A stretch of DNA of 64,000 nt. Source: Paragemmobacter amnigenus (lineage in GTDB: Bacteria > Pseudomonadota > Alphaproteobacteria > Rhodobacterales > Rhodobacteraceae). The stretch is from positions 1 to 64,000 of the forward strand of contig NZ_JAAATX020000008.1 in NCBI RefSeq assembly GCF_009908265.2. The letters are read 5' to 3'. Shown here in pieces: positions 51,681-60,561 of the stretch (within the stretch, counting starts at the first letter, position 1; the number at the start of each line of letters is the position of its first letter). The position numbers and the translations under genes were made by a program. Below the pieces are notes generated by a model, which was not told the origin of the DNA, did not search any database, and worked only from the letters and a program-made list of their open reading frames with translations.

Positions 51681-52802
51681 ATGACAAAGTCCATCATCGA
51701 CCGCCGCACGCTGCTCAAGGGCACCGCCCTCGGCCTCGGCGCACTGGCCGCACCGGCGCTGATCTCGCGCAAGGCGCTGGCCTCCTCGGGCGAGCTGAAC
51801 TTCACCGGCTGGGCGGGCTATCCCGCGCTGGCCGAAAAGGTGTTCCCGGCCTTCGAGGCCGCCACCGGCATCAAGGTGAACTTCAAGGAACTGCCCGATC
51901 AGGACACGATGTTCGCCGAAGCCAAGGTCGCGCTGGAAGCCGGCGGCATCGACGTGATCGAACCGACCATCGACCGCGTCGGCGCATGGGATTCGAACGG
52001 CCTTCTGGGCGCCTTCGACGAATCCAAGCTGGCGATGGACAACTACCTGCCGGGTCTGGCCGATGGCGCGGCGGGCGAACGCTCGCGTCCGGGCGGCGCG
52101 CTGAAATACGTCCCCTCCGTCTGGGGGACCGAGTCGCTGGTGGTTAACACGACCGACGCCAAACTCTCCTCGCCCGCCTCGCTGGGCGACCTCTTCAACC
52201 CCGAAAACCAGGCCGTGCTGCGCCCCCATTCGGCGCTCGCCGCGATGGGCCGCTGGCTGGACGCGCAGGGCAAGCTGCCGCGTCCGTGGATGGACGGCTA
52301 TTCCGACATGGGCGCCATGGTCGAACTCTGGGACATCGCGCTGGCCGAGGCCGTGAAGGCCAAGGGCAACGTCGTGCAGTGGTGGTCGGGCGAGAACGAG
52401 GCGAACGCGGGCTTCACCGCCAACGGCGCCACCGTGGGTCTGTGCTGGGATTCGACCGGCTTCAACCTGCGCAATGACGGCTATGCCTACCTTGCCCCGG
52501 TCGAAGGCGCCTTCGCGTGGCATCAGGGCTTCGTCATGATGAAGAACGCCGCCAACGTCGAACAGGCCCATGAATTCGTGAAATGGGTCTCGACCGCCGA
52601 AGGCGCCGCGGGCTGGGCTTCGGCCTTCTCGTCGAACCCCGTCGGCAAAGGCGCGCATGACCTGCTCGATCCGGCCGTGGCCGAATACTACAACGGCACC
52701 TTCAACGACGAGGCGCTGTCCAAGCTCTGGTGGTGGCCCGACCAGTCGGCCGAATTCCTCGCCAAGCGCGCGGAATACGCCGACAAGTACAAGGCGGCCT
52801 GA
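51681..52802 (+). CDS. Tat-exported extracellular solute-binding protein (polyamine-type)
   Basis: From ATG 51681 (GGGGAG about 8 nt before) the 373-aa protein has a twin-arginine signal peptide with DRRTLLKGTALGLG and cleavage near KALA-SSG (about residue 34-36). The mature part is a PotD/PotF-like periplasmic binding protein (ELNFTGWAGYP, VWGTESLVVNTTDAK, QWWSGENEANAGF, AFAWHQGFVMM). It captures substrate for the following ABC transporter; polyamines or similar amines are the family norm. Hairpin 52822-52845 separates it from the ATPase gene. Confidence 0.88.
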   Translation: MTKSIIDRRTLLKGTALGLGALAAPALISRKALASSGELNFTGWAGYPALAEKVFPAFEAATGIKVNFKELPDQDTMFAEAKVALEAGGIDVIEPTIDRVGAWDSNGLLGAFDESKLAMDNYLPGLADGAAGERSRPGGALKYVPSVWGTESLVVNTTDAKLSSPASLGDLFNPENQAVLRPHSALAAMGRWLDAQGKLPRPWMDGYSDMGAMVELWDIALAEAVKAKGNVVQWWSGENEANAGFTANGATVGLCWDSTGFNLRNDGYAYLAPVEGAFAWHQGFVMMKNAANVEQAHEFVKWVSTAEGAAGWASAFSSNPVGKGAHDLLDPAVAEYYNGTFNDEALSKLWWWPDQSAEFLAKRAEYADKYKAA

Positions 52803-52821
52803 TCGCCCCGCCTTCCACCGC

Positions 52822-52845
52822 ACGCCGGGCCCTTTGGCCCGGCGT
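52822..52845 (+). terminator. Hairpin between binding-protein and ATPase genes
   Basis: ACGCCGGGCC (52822-52831) and GGCCCGGCGT (52836-52845) form a perfect 10-bp stem with loop CTTT, 20 bp after the binding-protein stop. Such intra-operon hairpins stabilise or end the upstream message so that the binding protein is made in excess over the membrane complex. Confidence 0.6.
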
Positions 52846-52983
52846 GTCCATTTCGCAGGCAACCCCGTCGCTCTGGACCGATCCGGCGGCGCAATCTGGC
52901 GATACACATTGCGCCGCCAGTCCAGCCTGCTAGCTTCACGACAACGAAAACAACAAAGCCACGACCAAGGGGAAAGTCGCGCG

Positions 52984-54066
52984 ATGAGCGCCGGTATTGA
53001 TCTTGAAAACGTCTGCTGCGACTTCGGCAGCTTCCGCGCGGTGGACCACGCCAACGTCTCCATCCAGCCCGGAGAGTTCTTTTCCTTCCTCGGCCCCTCG
53101 GGCTGCGGCAAGACCACCATCCTGCGGATGATCTCGGGCTTCATCGACCCCACGCAAGGCTCCATCCGCATCGGCGGCAAGGACATGCGCGGCCAGCGCC
53201 CGAACCAGCGCCCCACCGCGCTGATCTTCCAGAACCTCGCGCTCTTCCCCTTGATGCCCATCTGGGAAAACATCTCCTTCGGGCTGGAAGTGCGCGGCGT
53301 GGGCAAGGCCGAACGCCGGGCAAAGGCCGAGGAACTGCTGAAACTCGTCGACCTGCCCGGTGCCGCCGACAAGATGGTGTCGCAGCTTTCCGGCGGCCAG
53401 AAACAGCGCGTCGCCATCGCCCGCGCCCTTGCGGTCGAACCGCAGGTGATGCTGCTGGACGAACCGCTCTCCGCGCTGGACCTCAAACTCCGCCAGCACA
53501 TGCGGGCCGAGCTGCGCGCCATCCAGAAACGCACCGGCGTCACCTTCATCTACATCACCCACGACCAGGGCGAGGCGCTCGCCATGTCCGACCGCGTCGG
53601 CGTCATGTCGCATGGCCGCATCCAGCAGATCGCCAATCCGCGCGACATCTACAACAACCCCGTCAACGGCTTCGTCGCCTCTTTCGTGGGTGAAAACAAC
53701 ATCTTCACCGGCGACGTGGGCGCCACCGCCGACGGCATCGCCGCCTTCTCCACCCCCCACGGCACCTTCCGCGCCCGTCTGGGCGAAAAGGCCACGGGCA
53801 AGGGCGTGAAACTCTACGTCCGTCCCGAACACACGCTGATCTCTCCCGCCCAGCCTGCCGAAAACGCCATCCACGGCCGGGTCGAGGAAGTCTCCTTCGA
53901 AGGCAATTTCATCGCCATCCACGCCGTCACCGACAGCGGCATGAAGATGACGGCGGAACTCCGCAACGACGGCTCCTCCGCCATCCCCGAGGTCGGCGCG
54001 CAGGTCTGGATGGGCTTCGACGCCACCCGCGCCGCGATCCTGCCCGACGCCGAGACAAAGGGGTAA
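52984..54066 (+). CDS. ABC transporter ATP-binding protein, PotA-like
   Basis: The 360-aa protein has GPSGCGKTT (Walker A, about 37-45), QNLALFPLMPIWENI, LSGGQKQRVAIARAL, VMLLDEPLSALDLKLR and THDQGEALAMSDR. A C-terminal TOBE domain (YVRPEHTLI) is present. It powers import of the substrate captured by the upstream binding protein, with the two following permeases. Typical length of PotA-type ATPases. Confidence 0.92.
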   Translation: MSAGIDLENVCCDFGSFRAVDHANVSIQPGEFFSFLGPSGCGKTTILRMISGFIDPTQGSIRIGGKDMRGQRPNQRPTALIFQNLALFPLMPIWENISFGLEVRGVGKAERRAKAEELLKLVDLPGAADKMVSQLSGGQKQRVAIARALAVEPQVMLLDEPLSALDLKLRQHMRAELRAIQKRTGVTFIYITHDQGEALAMSDRVGVMSHGRIQQIANPRDIYNNPVNGFVASFVGENNIFTGDVGATADGIAAFSTPHGTFRARLGEKATGKGVKLYVRPEHTLISPAQPAENAIHGRVEEVSFEGNFIAIHAVTDSGMKMTAELRNDGSSAIPEVGAQVWMGFDATRAAILPDAETKG

Positions 54067-54069
54067 GCG

Positions 54070-54993
54070 ATGCAGGACCTTTTGCGCCGCTACGGGGCGG
54101 GCCTGACGACCATCATCTGCCTGCTGGTCTTCTTCTGGCTGGCGATCCTTGTCGTCATCCCCAACATCACCCTCTTCGAAAGCTCCTTCCGCCCCTATCT
54201 TCCCGTCACCGAAGTGGGCGGTCCCAAGGATGTCTATTCCTTCGACAACTACCTCAAGGTCTTCGGGGGCGAGGTCGAGGTGTCGCCCCTCGGCTTCACC
54301 TTCCTGATCCCCGTCCACGTCCTGACCTTCTTCCTGACCATGTGGTATTCGGTCGTGGTCACCGTGCTCTGCTTCGCCATCGCCTATCCGATGGCCTATT
54401 ACATGTCCAAGATCGCCAATCCCCGCTCGGTCCCGACGCTGGTCCTGCTCATCTTCGTCCCCCTCTGGGTGTCCGAGGTGCTGCGCGCCTTCGCCTGGTG
54501 GATCATCCTTGCCTTCAAGGGGCCGCTGAACTCGCTCCTGCTTGCGCTGGGTCTGATCGAGGCACCGGTGCGCTGGATCACCGATTACGATGCGGTCGTG
54601 ATCGGTCTGATCTACACCTATGTCCTCTTCATGCTCTTCCCCGTCTACAACGCGATCTCCTCGCTCGACACCAACCAGATCGAAGCGGCGGAAGACCTCG
54701 GCGCGCCATGGTGGAAGATCCACTGGCGCATCGTCCTGCCCCATGCCAAGCCGGGGGTCGCTTCGGGTTCGGTCATGGTGTTCATGCTCTCGGCGGGCTC
54801 GCTTCTGGTGCCCTCGATCCTTGGCTCCACCACCTCGCAATGGTTCACCCAGACCATCAACCAGTGGTTCAACGACGCGCTCGACTGGAACACGGCCAGC
54901 GCCTATGCCTTCCTGCTGCTTTTCCTCTGCACGGTTTTCGTCGCGCTTGCGATGTGGGCCTTCAAGGTCAAGCTGTCGGATATCGCGAAGTAA
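54070..54993 (+). CDS. ABC transporter permease, PotB-like
   Basis: The 307-aa membrane protein has about six helices and the cytoplasmic EAA loop EAAEDLGAPWWKIHWRIVLPHAKPG (about residue 203-228), which docks the ATPase. It starts 3 bp after the ATPase stop. The first-permease (PotB) type is inferred from order and length. Confidence 0.88.
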   Translation: MQDLLRRYGAGLTTIICLLVFFWLAILVVIPNITLFESSFRPYLPVTEVGGPKDVYSFDNYLKVFGGEVEVSPLGFTFLIPVHVLTFFLTMWYSVVVTVLCFAIAYPMAYYMSKIANPRSVPTLVLLIFVPLWVSEVLRAFAWWIILAFKGPLNSLLLALGLIEAPVRWITDYDAVVIGLIYTYVLFMLFPVYNAISSLDTNQIEAAEDLGAPWWKIHWRIVLPHAKPGVASGSVMVFMLSAGSLLVPSILGSTTSQWFTQTINQWFNDALDWNTASAYAFLLLFLCTVFVALAMWAFKVKLSDIAK

Positions 54994-55005
54994 GGGGGGA
55001 CAGAC

Positions 55006-55845
55006 ATGCATCGCATCAGGCTGACCCTCTCGCATCTCTACGCGACGGTGTTCATCGTCTATCTCATCGCGCCCCTTCTGGTCATGGCAGGGGCCGCCTT
55101 CAACGACAGCAAGCTCCCCTCGATCGTGCCGTGGAAGGGCTGGACCACCCGCTGGTTCGCAGAGATGGCCGCCGACGACCGCATGATGCTGGCCTTCGTC
55201 AACACGCTCTGGGTCGCCGCCGCGGTGGCGATCCTGTCGGTGATCGTGGGCACGGCCTCGGCCATCCTCATCAACTCGATCTCGGGCCGCGTGCGGACGA
55301 TGATCTACGGGCTGATGATCTCGACCATCCTGATCCCGGGCATCGTGATCGGCATCTCGACCATGCTGCTCTGGACCAAGGTGGGCAACACGCTCGACAC
55401 CGACTTCTTCCTCTTCGGCGCGGGCCTGCACCTGTCGGTTCTGGGTCAGGTCAGCTACATCGCCGCAATGGTGATGCTGCTCGTCCTTGCCCGCCTCCAA
55501 AGCTTCGACACGGGGCTCGAGGAGGCGGCGCTCGACCTCGGCGCATCGCATGCGCAGGTGATGCGGCGGATCCTGCTGCCCCACCTCTACCCCGCCATCG
55601 GCGCGGGCGCGGCGGTCGCCTTCTTCCAGTCGATCGAGAATTACAACGTCACCCAGTTCACCCGCGGCGGGGCGGATACGCTGACCGTCTATGTCTTCTC
55701 CAAGGTGCGCTCGGGGATCACCCCCACGATCAACGCGCTGGCCGTCATCATGATCAGCGTGACGATCCTTGCCGCGATCCTCTACGAACTCCGCCGCCGC
55801 CGTCAGGAACGCCTGATGGCCGCCATGGCCCCGCCCGAGGAGTAA
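55006..55845 (+). CDS. ABC transporter permease, PotC-like
   Basis: The 279-aa membrane protein begins MHRIRLTLSHLYATVFIVYL, has six predicted helices and an EAA loop EEAALDLGASHAQVMRRILLPHLYP (about residue 172-196). A GGGGG ribosome site precedes it 12 bp after the previous gene. It completes the importer with the upstream permease. Confidence 0.88.
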   Translation: MHRIRLTLSHLYATVFIVYLIAPLLVMAGAAFNDSKLPSIVPWKGWTTRWFAEMAADDRMMLAFVNTLWVAAAVAILSVIVGTASAILINSISGRVRTMIYGLMISTILIPGIVIGISTMLLWTKVGNTLDTDFFLFGAGLHLSVLGQVSYIAAMVMLLVLARLQSFDTGLEEAALDLGASHAQVMRRILLPHLYPAIGAGAAVAFFQSIENYNVTQFTRGGADTLTVYVFSKVRSGITPTINALAVIMISVTILAAILYELRRRRQERLMAAMAPPEE

Positions 55846-56188
55846 GGCAGGGACCGGCCGCGACAGACGGACGGCAAGCGCCGGAGGCATCGGCACAGAC
55901 GGCACGGACAGGCACGGATGCCGCCCCCTCGTGGGCGGCGCCCGTGCCCCCCGATCCTGCCTGTCCGTTGCGCCGCCCCCTGCCTTACCGCCCGCTGCGT
56001 GCTGACAGCCGGCGGTACAACCATCGGCACAACCAGCGGCACCGCGCCGTTTCGGGCACCGTCTTTGGACTGGTATGACAACCCTTTCGACGCTATGACC
56101 GATGGTACACCTCCCCCGATCTGGCAGCCGTGTCGTTTCTGCCGCAGGACGGACGGAGGACCGGAACAACACAGGCACGGGTGCGGGC
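55846..56188. promoter_or_regulatory. Spacer with promoter of the FadR/NanR-like regulator
   Basis: No gene is seen in this 343-bp spacer. TGGTATGACAACC at 56071-56083, preceded by AC, shares the octamer ACTGGTAT with the apnL-like promoter (57028-57035). NanR-type regulators recognise GGTATA-like boxes, so both are candidate operators of the regulator. Confidence 0.45.
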
Positions 56189-56902
56189 ATGAATGACGGG
56201 CCGATCCGCAAGCGCAAACTGGGCGAGGAGGTGCGTCTGCGCCTGCTGCGGCTGATCGAGGGTGGCGAATTGCGGCCCGGGGATCCGCTGCCGTCAGAGC
56301 GGGAATTGATGGACCGTCTGGGCGTGGGACGTCCCGCCATCCGCGAGGCGATGCAGGCGCTGGAACACAGCGGCCTGATCGAGATCCGCCATGGCGAGCG
56401 GGCGCGTGTGGCCGAACCGTCGATGGGGCGGATGGTCGGGCAAGTGACTGAAACCATGCGGCATTTGCTGTCGCATTCGCCGGCCTCCCTGGAAAATCTG
56501 AAAGAGGCACGGGCAACCTTCGAGGCAGAGATGGCGCGGATCGCGGCGCGCAAGCATACGGCGGGCGATCTGGAGCGGCTGGAGGCCACCGTGGCGGAAC
56601 AGGAGGCCGCGCTGGACCAGCCAGAGCGGTTCCGGCGGCTGGACGGGCGGTTCCACCGCGAGATCGCGGGGATCGGAGGCAATCCGATCTGGACTGCGCT
56701 TTCGGACGGATTGTTCATGTGGCTCAATGATTTCCACGTCGATCTTGTAGCCGCGCCGGGTAAGGAGCATCTGACGCTGGCCGAACATCGCGGCATCATC
56801 GCGGCGATCCGCACCGGACAGCCGGAGCGCGCGGCGCAGGCCATGGCGGACCATCTGAACCGCGCCAATGCCCTGTACCGGCGGGCAGAACGGGGCGGCT
56901 AG
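56189..56902 (+). CDS. FadR/GntR-type transcriptional regulator, NanR-like
   Basis: From ATG 56189 the 237-aa protein has a GntR winged helix (PGDPLPSERELMDRLGVGRPAIREAMQALEHSGLIEIRHGERARV, about residues 31-75, given here as consecutive short motifs) and a C-terminal FCD helical domain with LKEARATFEAEMARIAA and FHREIAGIGGNP. Similarity to NanR-type regulators of sugar-acid catabolism is visible. It sits upstream of, and probably controls, the apnL-like gene and its partner. Confidence 0.8.
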   Translation: MNDGPIRKRKLGEEVRLRLLRLIEGGELRPGDPLPSERELMDRLGVGRPAIREAMQALEHSGLIEIRHGERARVAEPSMGRMVGQVTETMRHLLSHSPASLENLKEARATFEAEMARIAARKHTAGDLERLEATVAEQEAALDQPERFRRLDGRFHREIAGIGGNPIWTALSDGLFMWLNDFHVDLVAAPGKEHLTLAEHRGIIAAIRTGQPERAAQAMADHLNRANALYRRAERGG

Positions 56903-57027
56903 CAGCACCGCCGCAGGCCGTGCCGCCACCTGTGCAGACAGCCGTACATACGCAGCGCACGCCAAACCTCGATCCGCCGCAACGGCGGGCCCTGTCACGG
57001 GGGTGGCCATCTTGCCGCTCTCGGGTC

Positions 57028-57047
57028 ACTGGTATAATCACTATCCA
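57028..57047 (+). promoter_or_regulatory. Candidate promoter/operator of the apnL-like gene
   Basis: ACTGGTAT (57028-57035) overlaps TATAAT (57033-57038), a perfect -10 hexamer; TTGCC at 57012-57016 could be a -35 at slightly short spacing. The region continues to ACTATCCA, giving a partial inverted repeat. The shared octamer with the regulator promoter suggests common control. Confidence 0.5.
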
Positions 57048-57066
57048 ACCAAGACGGAGCAGCCCC

Positions 57067-58770
57067 ATGCGTCAAATCCGGACCGGACCCGTCTCGTTCA
57101 CCCTGCTGGAAGGTGACCTGCGCTCGATCCGGCTGGGGGGGGTCGAAGTGCTGCGCCGCCTGTCCTATCCGGTGCGCGATCCGCAATGGGGCACCCATGC
57201 GGTGGAGACGCTGTCCGAAGAGTTGCACGAGGGCGCAGAGGGCGTCACCTACACGCGGCGCTTCGCCGGACGGGGGGCGATCTTCGGCGGCATCTTTCGC
57301 GCCGTGGTCCGGCCTTTGCCGTCGGGGGCGCATCTTCTGCTGTCGGTCGAGATGGATGCGCCTGCCGATCTGGCGGTCAACCGCGCGGGGTTCACGCTGC
57401 TCCATCCCCTGCGCGGCGTGTCTGGCGCGGCGCTGCGCGTGATCCATCCCGACGGGTCGGAAGAGGCGACGGAATGGCCAAGGCTGATTTCCCCGGCCCA
57501 GCCCGTACGTGACATCGCCGGACTGTCGCATGTCGTGGACGGGGTGACGGTCGATATCCGGATGCGCGGCGAGGTCTTCGAGATGGAGGACCAGCGCAAC
57601 TGGTCCGATGCGAGTTACAAGACCTATTGCCGACCGCTGGCATGGCCCCTGCCCTTTGCCCTTGGCCCTGCCGCGCCGGTGCGGCAGGAATTGGACATCA
57701 CGCTGACCGGCGCGCCCGTGGCAGCGGTGACGGGGGATGCAGCGCATGACGGTTCCCTTCCGCATGTGGCTGTGGCGGTGGAGCCGGGCCTGACGGTCGC
57801 GCGGGTTCTGGCGGGGCTCGAGGCATTGCCGCGCCTGTTGCGGGTGCGGGCGGATGCGGCGGTGGAGGTTCTTGCGGGATTTGCGACAGGGGGGCCTGTG
57901 ACGCTGGAGGTGATCCTGCCGGACGACGACGATCCTGCGGCGTCTCTGGCAGCGCTGGCCCTGCGTTGCGCGGCGGCGGGGCTGCGTCCCCTACGCGTGG
58001 TGGCCCTGCGCGAGAGTTATATGAAAAGCCACCAGCCGGACGGGGTCTGGCCAAAGGGGCCGCGCCCGATGGACCTGATCGCGGGGGTCCGTTCGGCCTT
58101 TCCGCAGGCGGCGGCAGGGGGTGGCATGTTCACCAATTTCACCGAGTTCAACCGCTGCCGCCCCGATCCGGCGCAGATCGACTTTGTCACCTGGGGTGGG
58201 ACGGCCATCGTCCACGCCGCCGATGACCTGAGCGTGATGGAAACACTTGAGGCGCTGCCGCAGATCTTCGCTTCGGGTCGGGCGATCGCGAGGGGGCGGC
58301 CATTGCATCTGGGCATGTTTTCCATCGGAATGCGGTCGAACCCCTATGCTACGGACTGCCTGCCCAATCCGGCGATGGAGAGGCTGGCCATGGTGCGCGA
58401 CGATCCGCGGCAGGCGACGGGCTTTGCCGCGGCCTTTGCGGCGGGGGTACTGGCGGGGGCGGCGGCCGGAGGGGTGGCGTCGCTGGCGCTGTCGATGACG
58501 GACGGGCCGCTGGGTGCGGAGGGGCGGCCCCTGGCCCAAGTGGTGGCCTGGGCCGCGGCGCGGGCCGGCATGGCCTGTCGGGTCCGGGGGGGCGATGTGG
58601 TCCGCATCGACACGGCCAAGGGGGCGCTGCTGGCCAATATAGGGGGCGAGGCGGTGGCCCTGCCGGATGGCGCGCGCGGGCGGCTGTTGGGCGAAAGCGG
58701 GCCGCGCGATCTGGGCGGGGTGAGCTTGGTGCCCTGCGGGGTGGCTTTTCTGGAAGGGGGCGGGGCATGA
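57067..58770 (+). CDS. Probable D-apionate lactonase
   Basis: The 567-aa protein has no obvious signal peptide. Recognisable blocks are LRSIRLGGVEVLRRLSYPVRD near the N-terminus (given as short motifs), GMFTNFTEFNRCRPDP at about residue 350, IVHAADDLSVMETLEALP and HLGMFSIGMRSNPYATD. These resemble ApnL, which opens D-apionolactone to D-apionate in D-apiose catabolism. I am going from memory of family features, so the call is moderate. It is coupled by 4 bp to the dehydrogenase gene and regulated by the adjacent FadR/NanR-like protein. Confidence 0.55.
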   Translation: MRQIRTGPVSFTLLEGDLRSIRLGGVEVLRRLSYPVRDPQWGTHAVETLSEELHEGAEGVTYTRRFAGRGAIFGGIFRAVVRPLPSGAHLLLSVEMDAPADLAVNRAGFTLLHPLRGVSGAALRVIHPDGSEEATEWPRLISPAQPVRDIAGLSHVVDGVTVDIRMRGEVFEMEDQRNWSDASYKTYCRPLAWPLPFALGPAAPVRQELDITLTGAPVAAVTGDAAHDGSLPHVAVAVEPGLTVARVLAGLEALPRLLRVRADAAVEVLAGFATGGPVTLEVILPDDDDPAASLAALALRCAAAGLRPLRVVALRESYMKSHQPDGVWPKGPRPMDLIAGVRSAFPQAAAGGGMFTNFTEFNRCRPDPAQIDFVTWGGTAIVHAADDLSVMETLEALPQIFASGRAIARGRPLHLGMFSIGMRSNPYATDCLPNPAMERLAMVRDDPRQATGFAAAFAAGVLAGAAAGGVASLALSMTDGPLGAEGRPLAQVVAWAAARAGMACRVRGGDVVRIDTAKGALLANIGGEAVALPDGARGRLLGESGPRDLGGVSLVPCGVAFLEGGGA

Positions 58771-59783
58771 CCCATCGCGGGGTGCTGATCGGTTGCGGGT
58801 TCTTTGCGCGCAACCACATGGCGGCATGGGCCGAGCTGGAGGGGGTGGAGATCGTGGCGGTCTGCGACACGGACGCCGCCAAGGCCGCCGCCTATGCGCG
58901 CGACTTCGGGATCGCGCGCTGGGGAACGGATGCGGCGGCACTGCTGGCCGAGATTCGGCCCGATTTCGTGGACATCGCCACCACCGTGGGGTCGCACCGC
59001 GCGCTGGTGGAACTGGCCGCAGGGCATGCGCGGCTGGTGATCTGCCAGAAACCCTTTGCCGAGACGGTGGAGGATGCGGCAGCCATGGTGGCGGCCTGTG
59101 CGGAGACGGGCGCGATGCTGGCCGTGCACGAGAACTTCCGCTGGCAGCGGCCCATCCGCGAGGTGAAGGCGCTGGTCCGGGCGGGGGCGATCGGGGTGCC
59201 GCGCTGGCTGCGGCTGTCGTTCCGGCATGGCTATGACATCTATGCCAACCAGCCCTATCTGGCCGGGGTGCGCGATCTTGCACTGACGGATATCGGGCTG
59301 CATCTGTTCGACATGGTGCGCGACCTGATGGGGGATATCGACCGGCTGTCCTGCGAGGTGCAGCGGCGCAATCCGCGGGTGGCGGGGTTCGACGCGTTTC
59401 AGGCGCTGCTGCGGCACCATTCGGGCGCGGTGAGCACGGTGGAATGTTCCTTCCATTCGGTGCTGTCGCCCGATCCCTTTCCGCAAAGCCTGTTGCAGAT
59501 CGAGGGAGATGGCGGGTCGATCGAGGTGACGGCGGGGTTCCGGCTGCGCCTACACCGCGCGGAGGGGGTGGAGGAGCGGGATGTGGAACCGCCCTGCCCC
59601 GTCTGGGGCGAAAGGCCGTGGCATCTGATCCAGGATTCGGTGCTGGCCTTCCAGCGGCAGGCCGTGGCGGCGCTGGACGGGTGCGGGACGGTGGAGCCGA
59701 GCGGGGCGCATAACCTTGGCACGCTGGCCGCCGTTCTGGCCGCGATCAGGGCGGCGGAGCGGGGGACGGTGGAACGGGTCTGA
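58767..59783 (+). CDS. Gfo/Idh/MocA-family oxidoreductase, possible D-apiose dehydrogenase
   Basis: The 338-aa protein has an N-terminal NAD(P) fold (GVLIGCGFFARNHMAAW, about residues 5-21), the family EKP-like motif as VICQKPFA (about 92-99), and the substrate-domain DIGLHLFDMVRDL with conserved Asp and His. Gfo/Idh/MocA enzymes oxidise or reduce sugars or inositols; ApsD belongs here. Its overlap with the apnL-like gene suggests oxidation of a branched sugar to the lactone that ApnL opens. The 3' end overlaps the convergent phosphoesterase gene by 38 bp. Confidence 0.75.
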   Translation: MTHRGVLIGCGFFARNHMAAWAELEGVEIVAVCDTDAAKAAAYARDFGIARWGTDAAALLAEIRPDFVDIATTVGSHRALVELAAGHARLVICQKPFAETVEDAAAMVAACAETGAMLAVHENFRWQRPIREVKALVRAGAIGVPRWLRLSFRHGYDIYANQPYLAGVRDLALTDIGLHLFDMVRDLMGDIDRLSCEVQRRNPRVAGFDAFQALLRHHSGAVSTVECSFHSVLSPDPFPQSLLQIEGDGGSIEVTAGFRLRLHRAEGVEERDVEPPCPVWGERPWHLIQDSVLAFQRQAVAALDGCGTVEPSGAHNLGTLAAVLAAIRAAERGTVERV

Positions 59784-60561
59784 CCAGTTCCCAGCCCTGC
59801 GGCCCGCGCGCCCAGTCATGCGCGAGATCGGGTTCGAAACGGCCTGACGGCGTTGCGCGGTAATGGGTGAGGCGCGCGCCCGTGCCGGTCAGGTCGATGC
59901 AGGTGAAGGCGTTGCCGTCGCCCCGGGTGCGGTCGGACAGGCAGGTGCCTGCCTGCACCGACAGGATCGCGGGGGCCGCCGCCAGCGGGGCGATATGGGT
60001 GAAATGCAGGTGGCCCGACAGGACCATCTCCACCCCGAGATCGCGGAAGGCCGCAAGGGCGGCGGGCGCACCATGCAGCGAGGGCGGCTCGCCCCGCGCG
60101 GGTTCGGGCGGGTGGTGGAGCGCCACGATGCGGTGGCGGGCGCGGCATGTCGCAAAGCTGCGGGACAGGGTGTCAAGCTGGGCCGTCGTGATCGTGCCAT
60201 CCTTCCAGCGGCGCGGATCGGCGGTGTTCAGTGCGACGATGGCTGTATCGGCGGCGGTCAGCGTGGCCTGCAGCGGCTGGCCCAGATGACGCTGCCAGTG
60301 TCCCCATGGCTGCAGCAGCCGCCGGAGCGGGTTCCACAGGGGCGTGTCGTGATTGCCGGGGATGGCCAGCACGGGCGCGGGACAGGCGGCGAGGAAGGCA
60401 CGGGCGGCGCGGAACTGGGCGGGGCGCGCGCGCTGGGTCAGATCGCCCGAGACGACGGTGATATCGGGCGAGAGCCCGCGCAGGCAGTCGGCCAGCGCAT
60501 CGGCCAGACCGTCCGGCACGGTGCCGAAATGCGGGTCGGACAGGTGGAGGATCCGCGTCAC
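59746..60561 (-). CDS. Calcineurin-like metallophosphoesterase
   Basis: The 271-aa protein has the motifs of binuclear metallophosphoesterases in order: ILHLSDPHFG (residues 4-13), VVSGDLTQRA, IPGNHDTP, LHHPPEP and SGHLHFTHI. It cleaves phosphoester or phosphodiester bonds; substrate is unknown. It overlaps the lipid-kinase gene by 4 bp and converges on the dehydrogenase gene with overlapping 3' ends. Confidence 0.88.
   Translation of the reverse strand: MTRILHLSDPHFGTVPDGLADALADCLRGLSPDITVVSGDLTQRARPAQFRAARAFLAACPAPVLAIPGNHDTPLWNPLRRLLQPWGHWQRHLGQPLQATLTAADTAIVALNTADPRRWKDGTITTAQLDTLSRSFATCRARHRIVALHHPPEPARGEPPSLHGAPAALAAFRDLGVEMVLSGHLHFTHIAPLAAAPAILSVQAGTCLSDRTRGDGNAFTCIDLTGTGARLTHYRATPSGRFEPDLAHDWARGPQGWELVRPVPPSPAPPP

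Noticed and set aside
52936-56868. Very long open frame (about 1300 codons) on the minus strand
   Set aside because: It is antisense to the well-supported ABC transporter genes and the FadR-like regulator. Long antisense frames are expected at this GC content, and the translation shows no domain.
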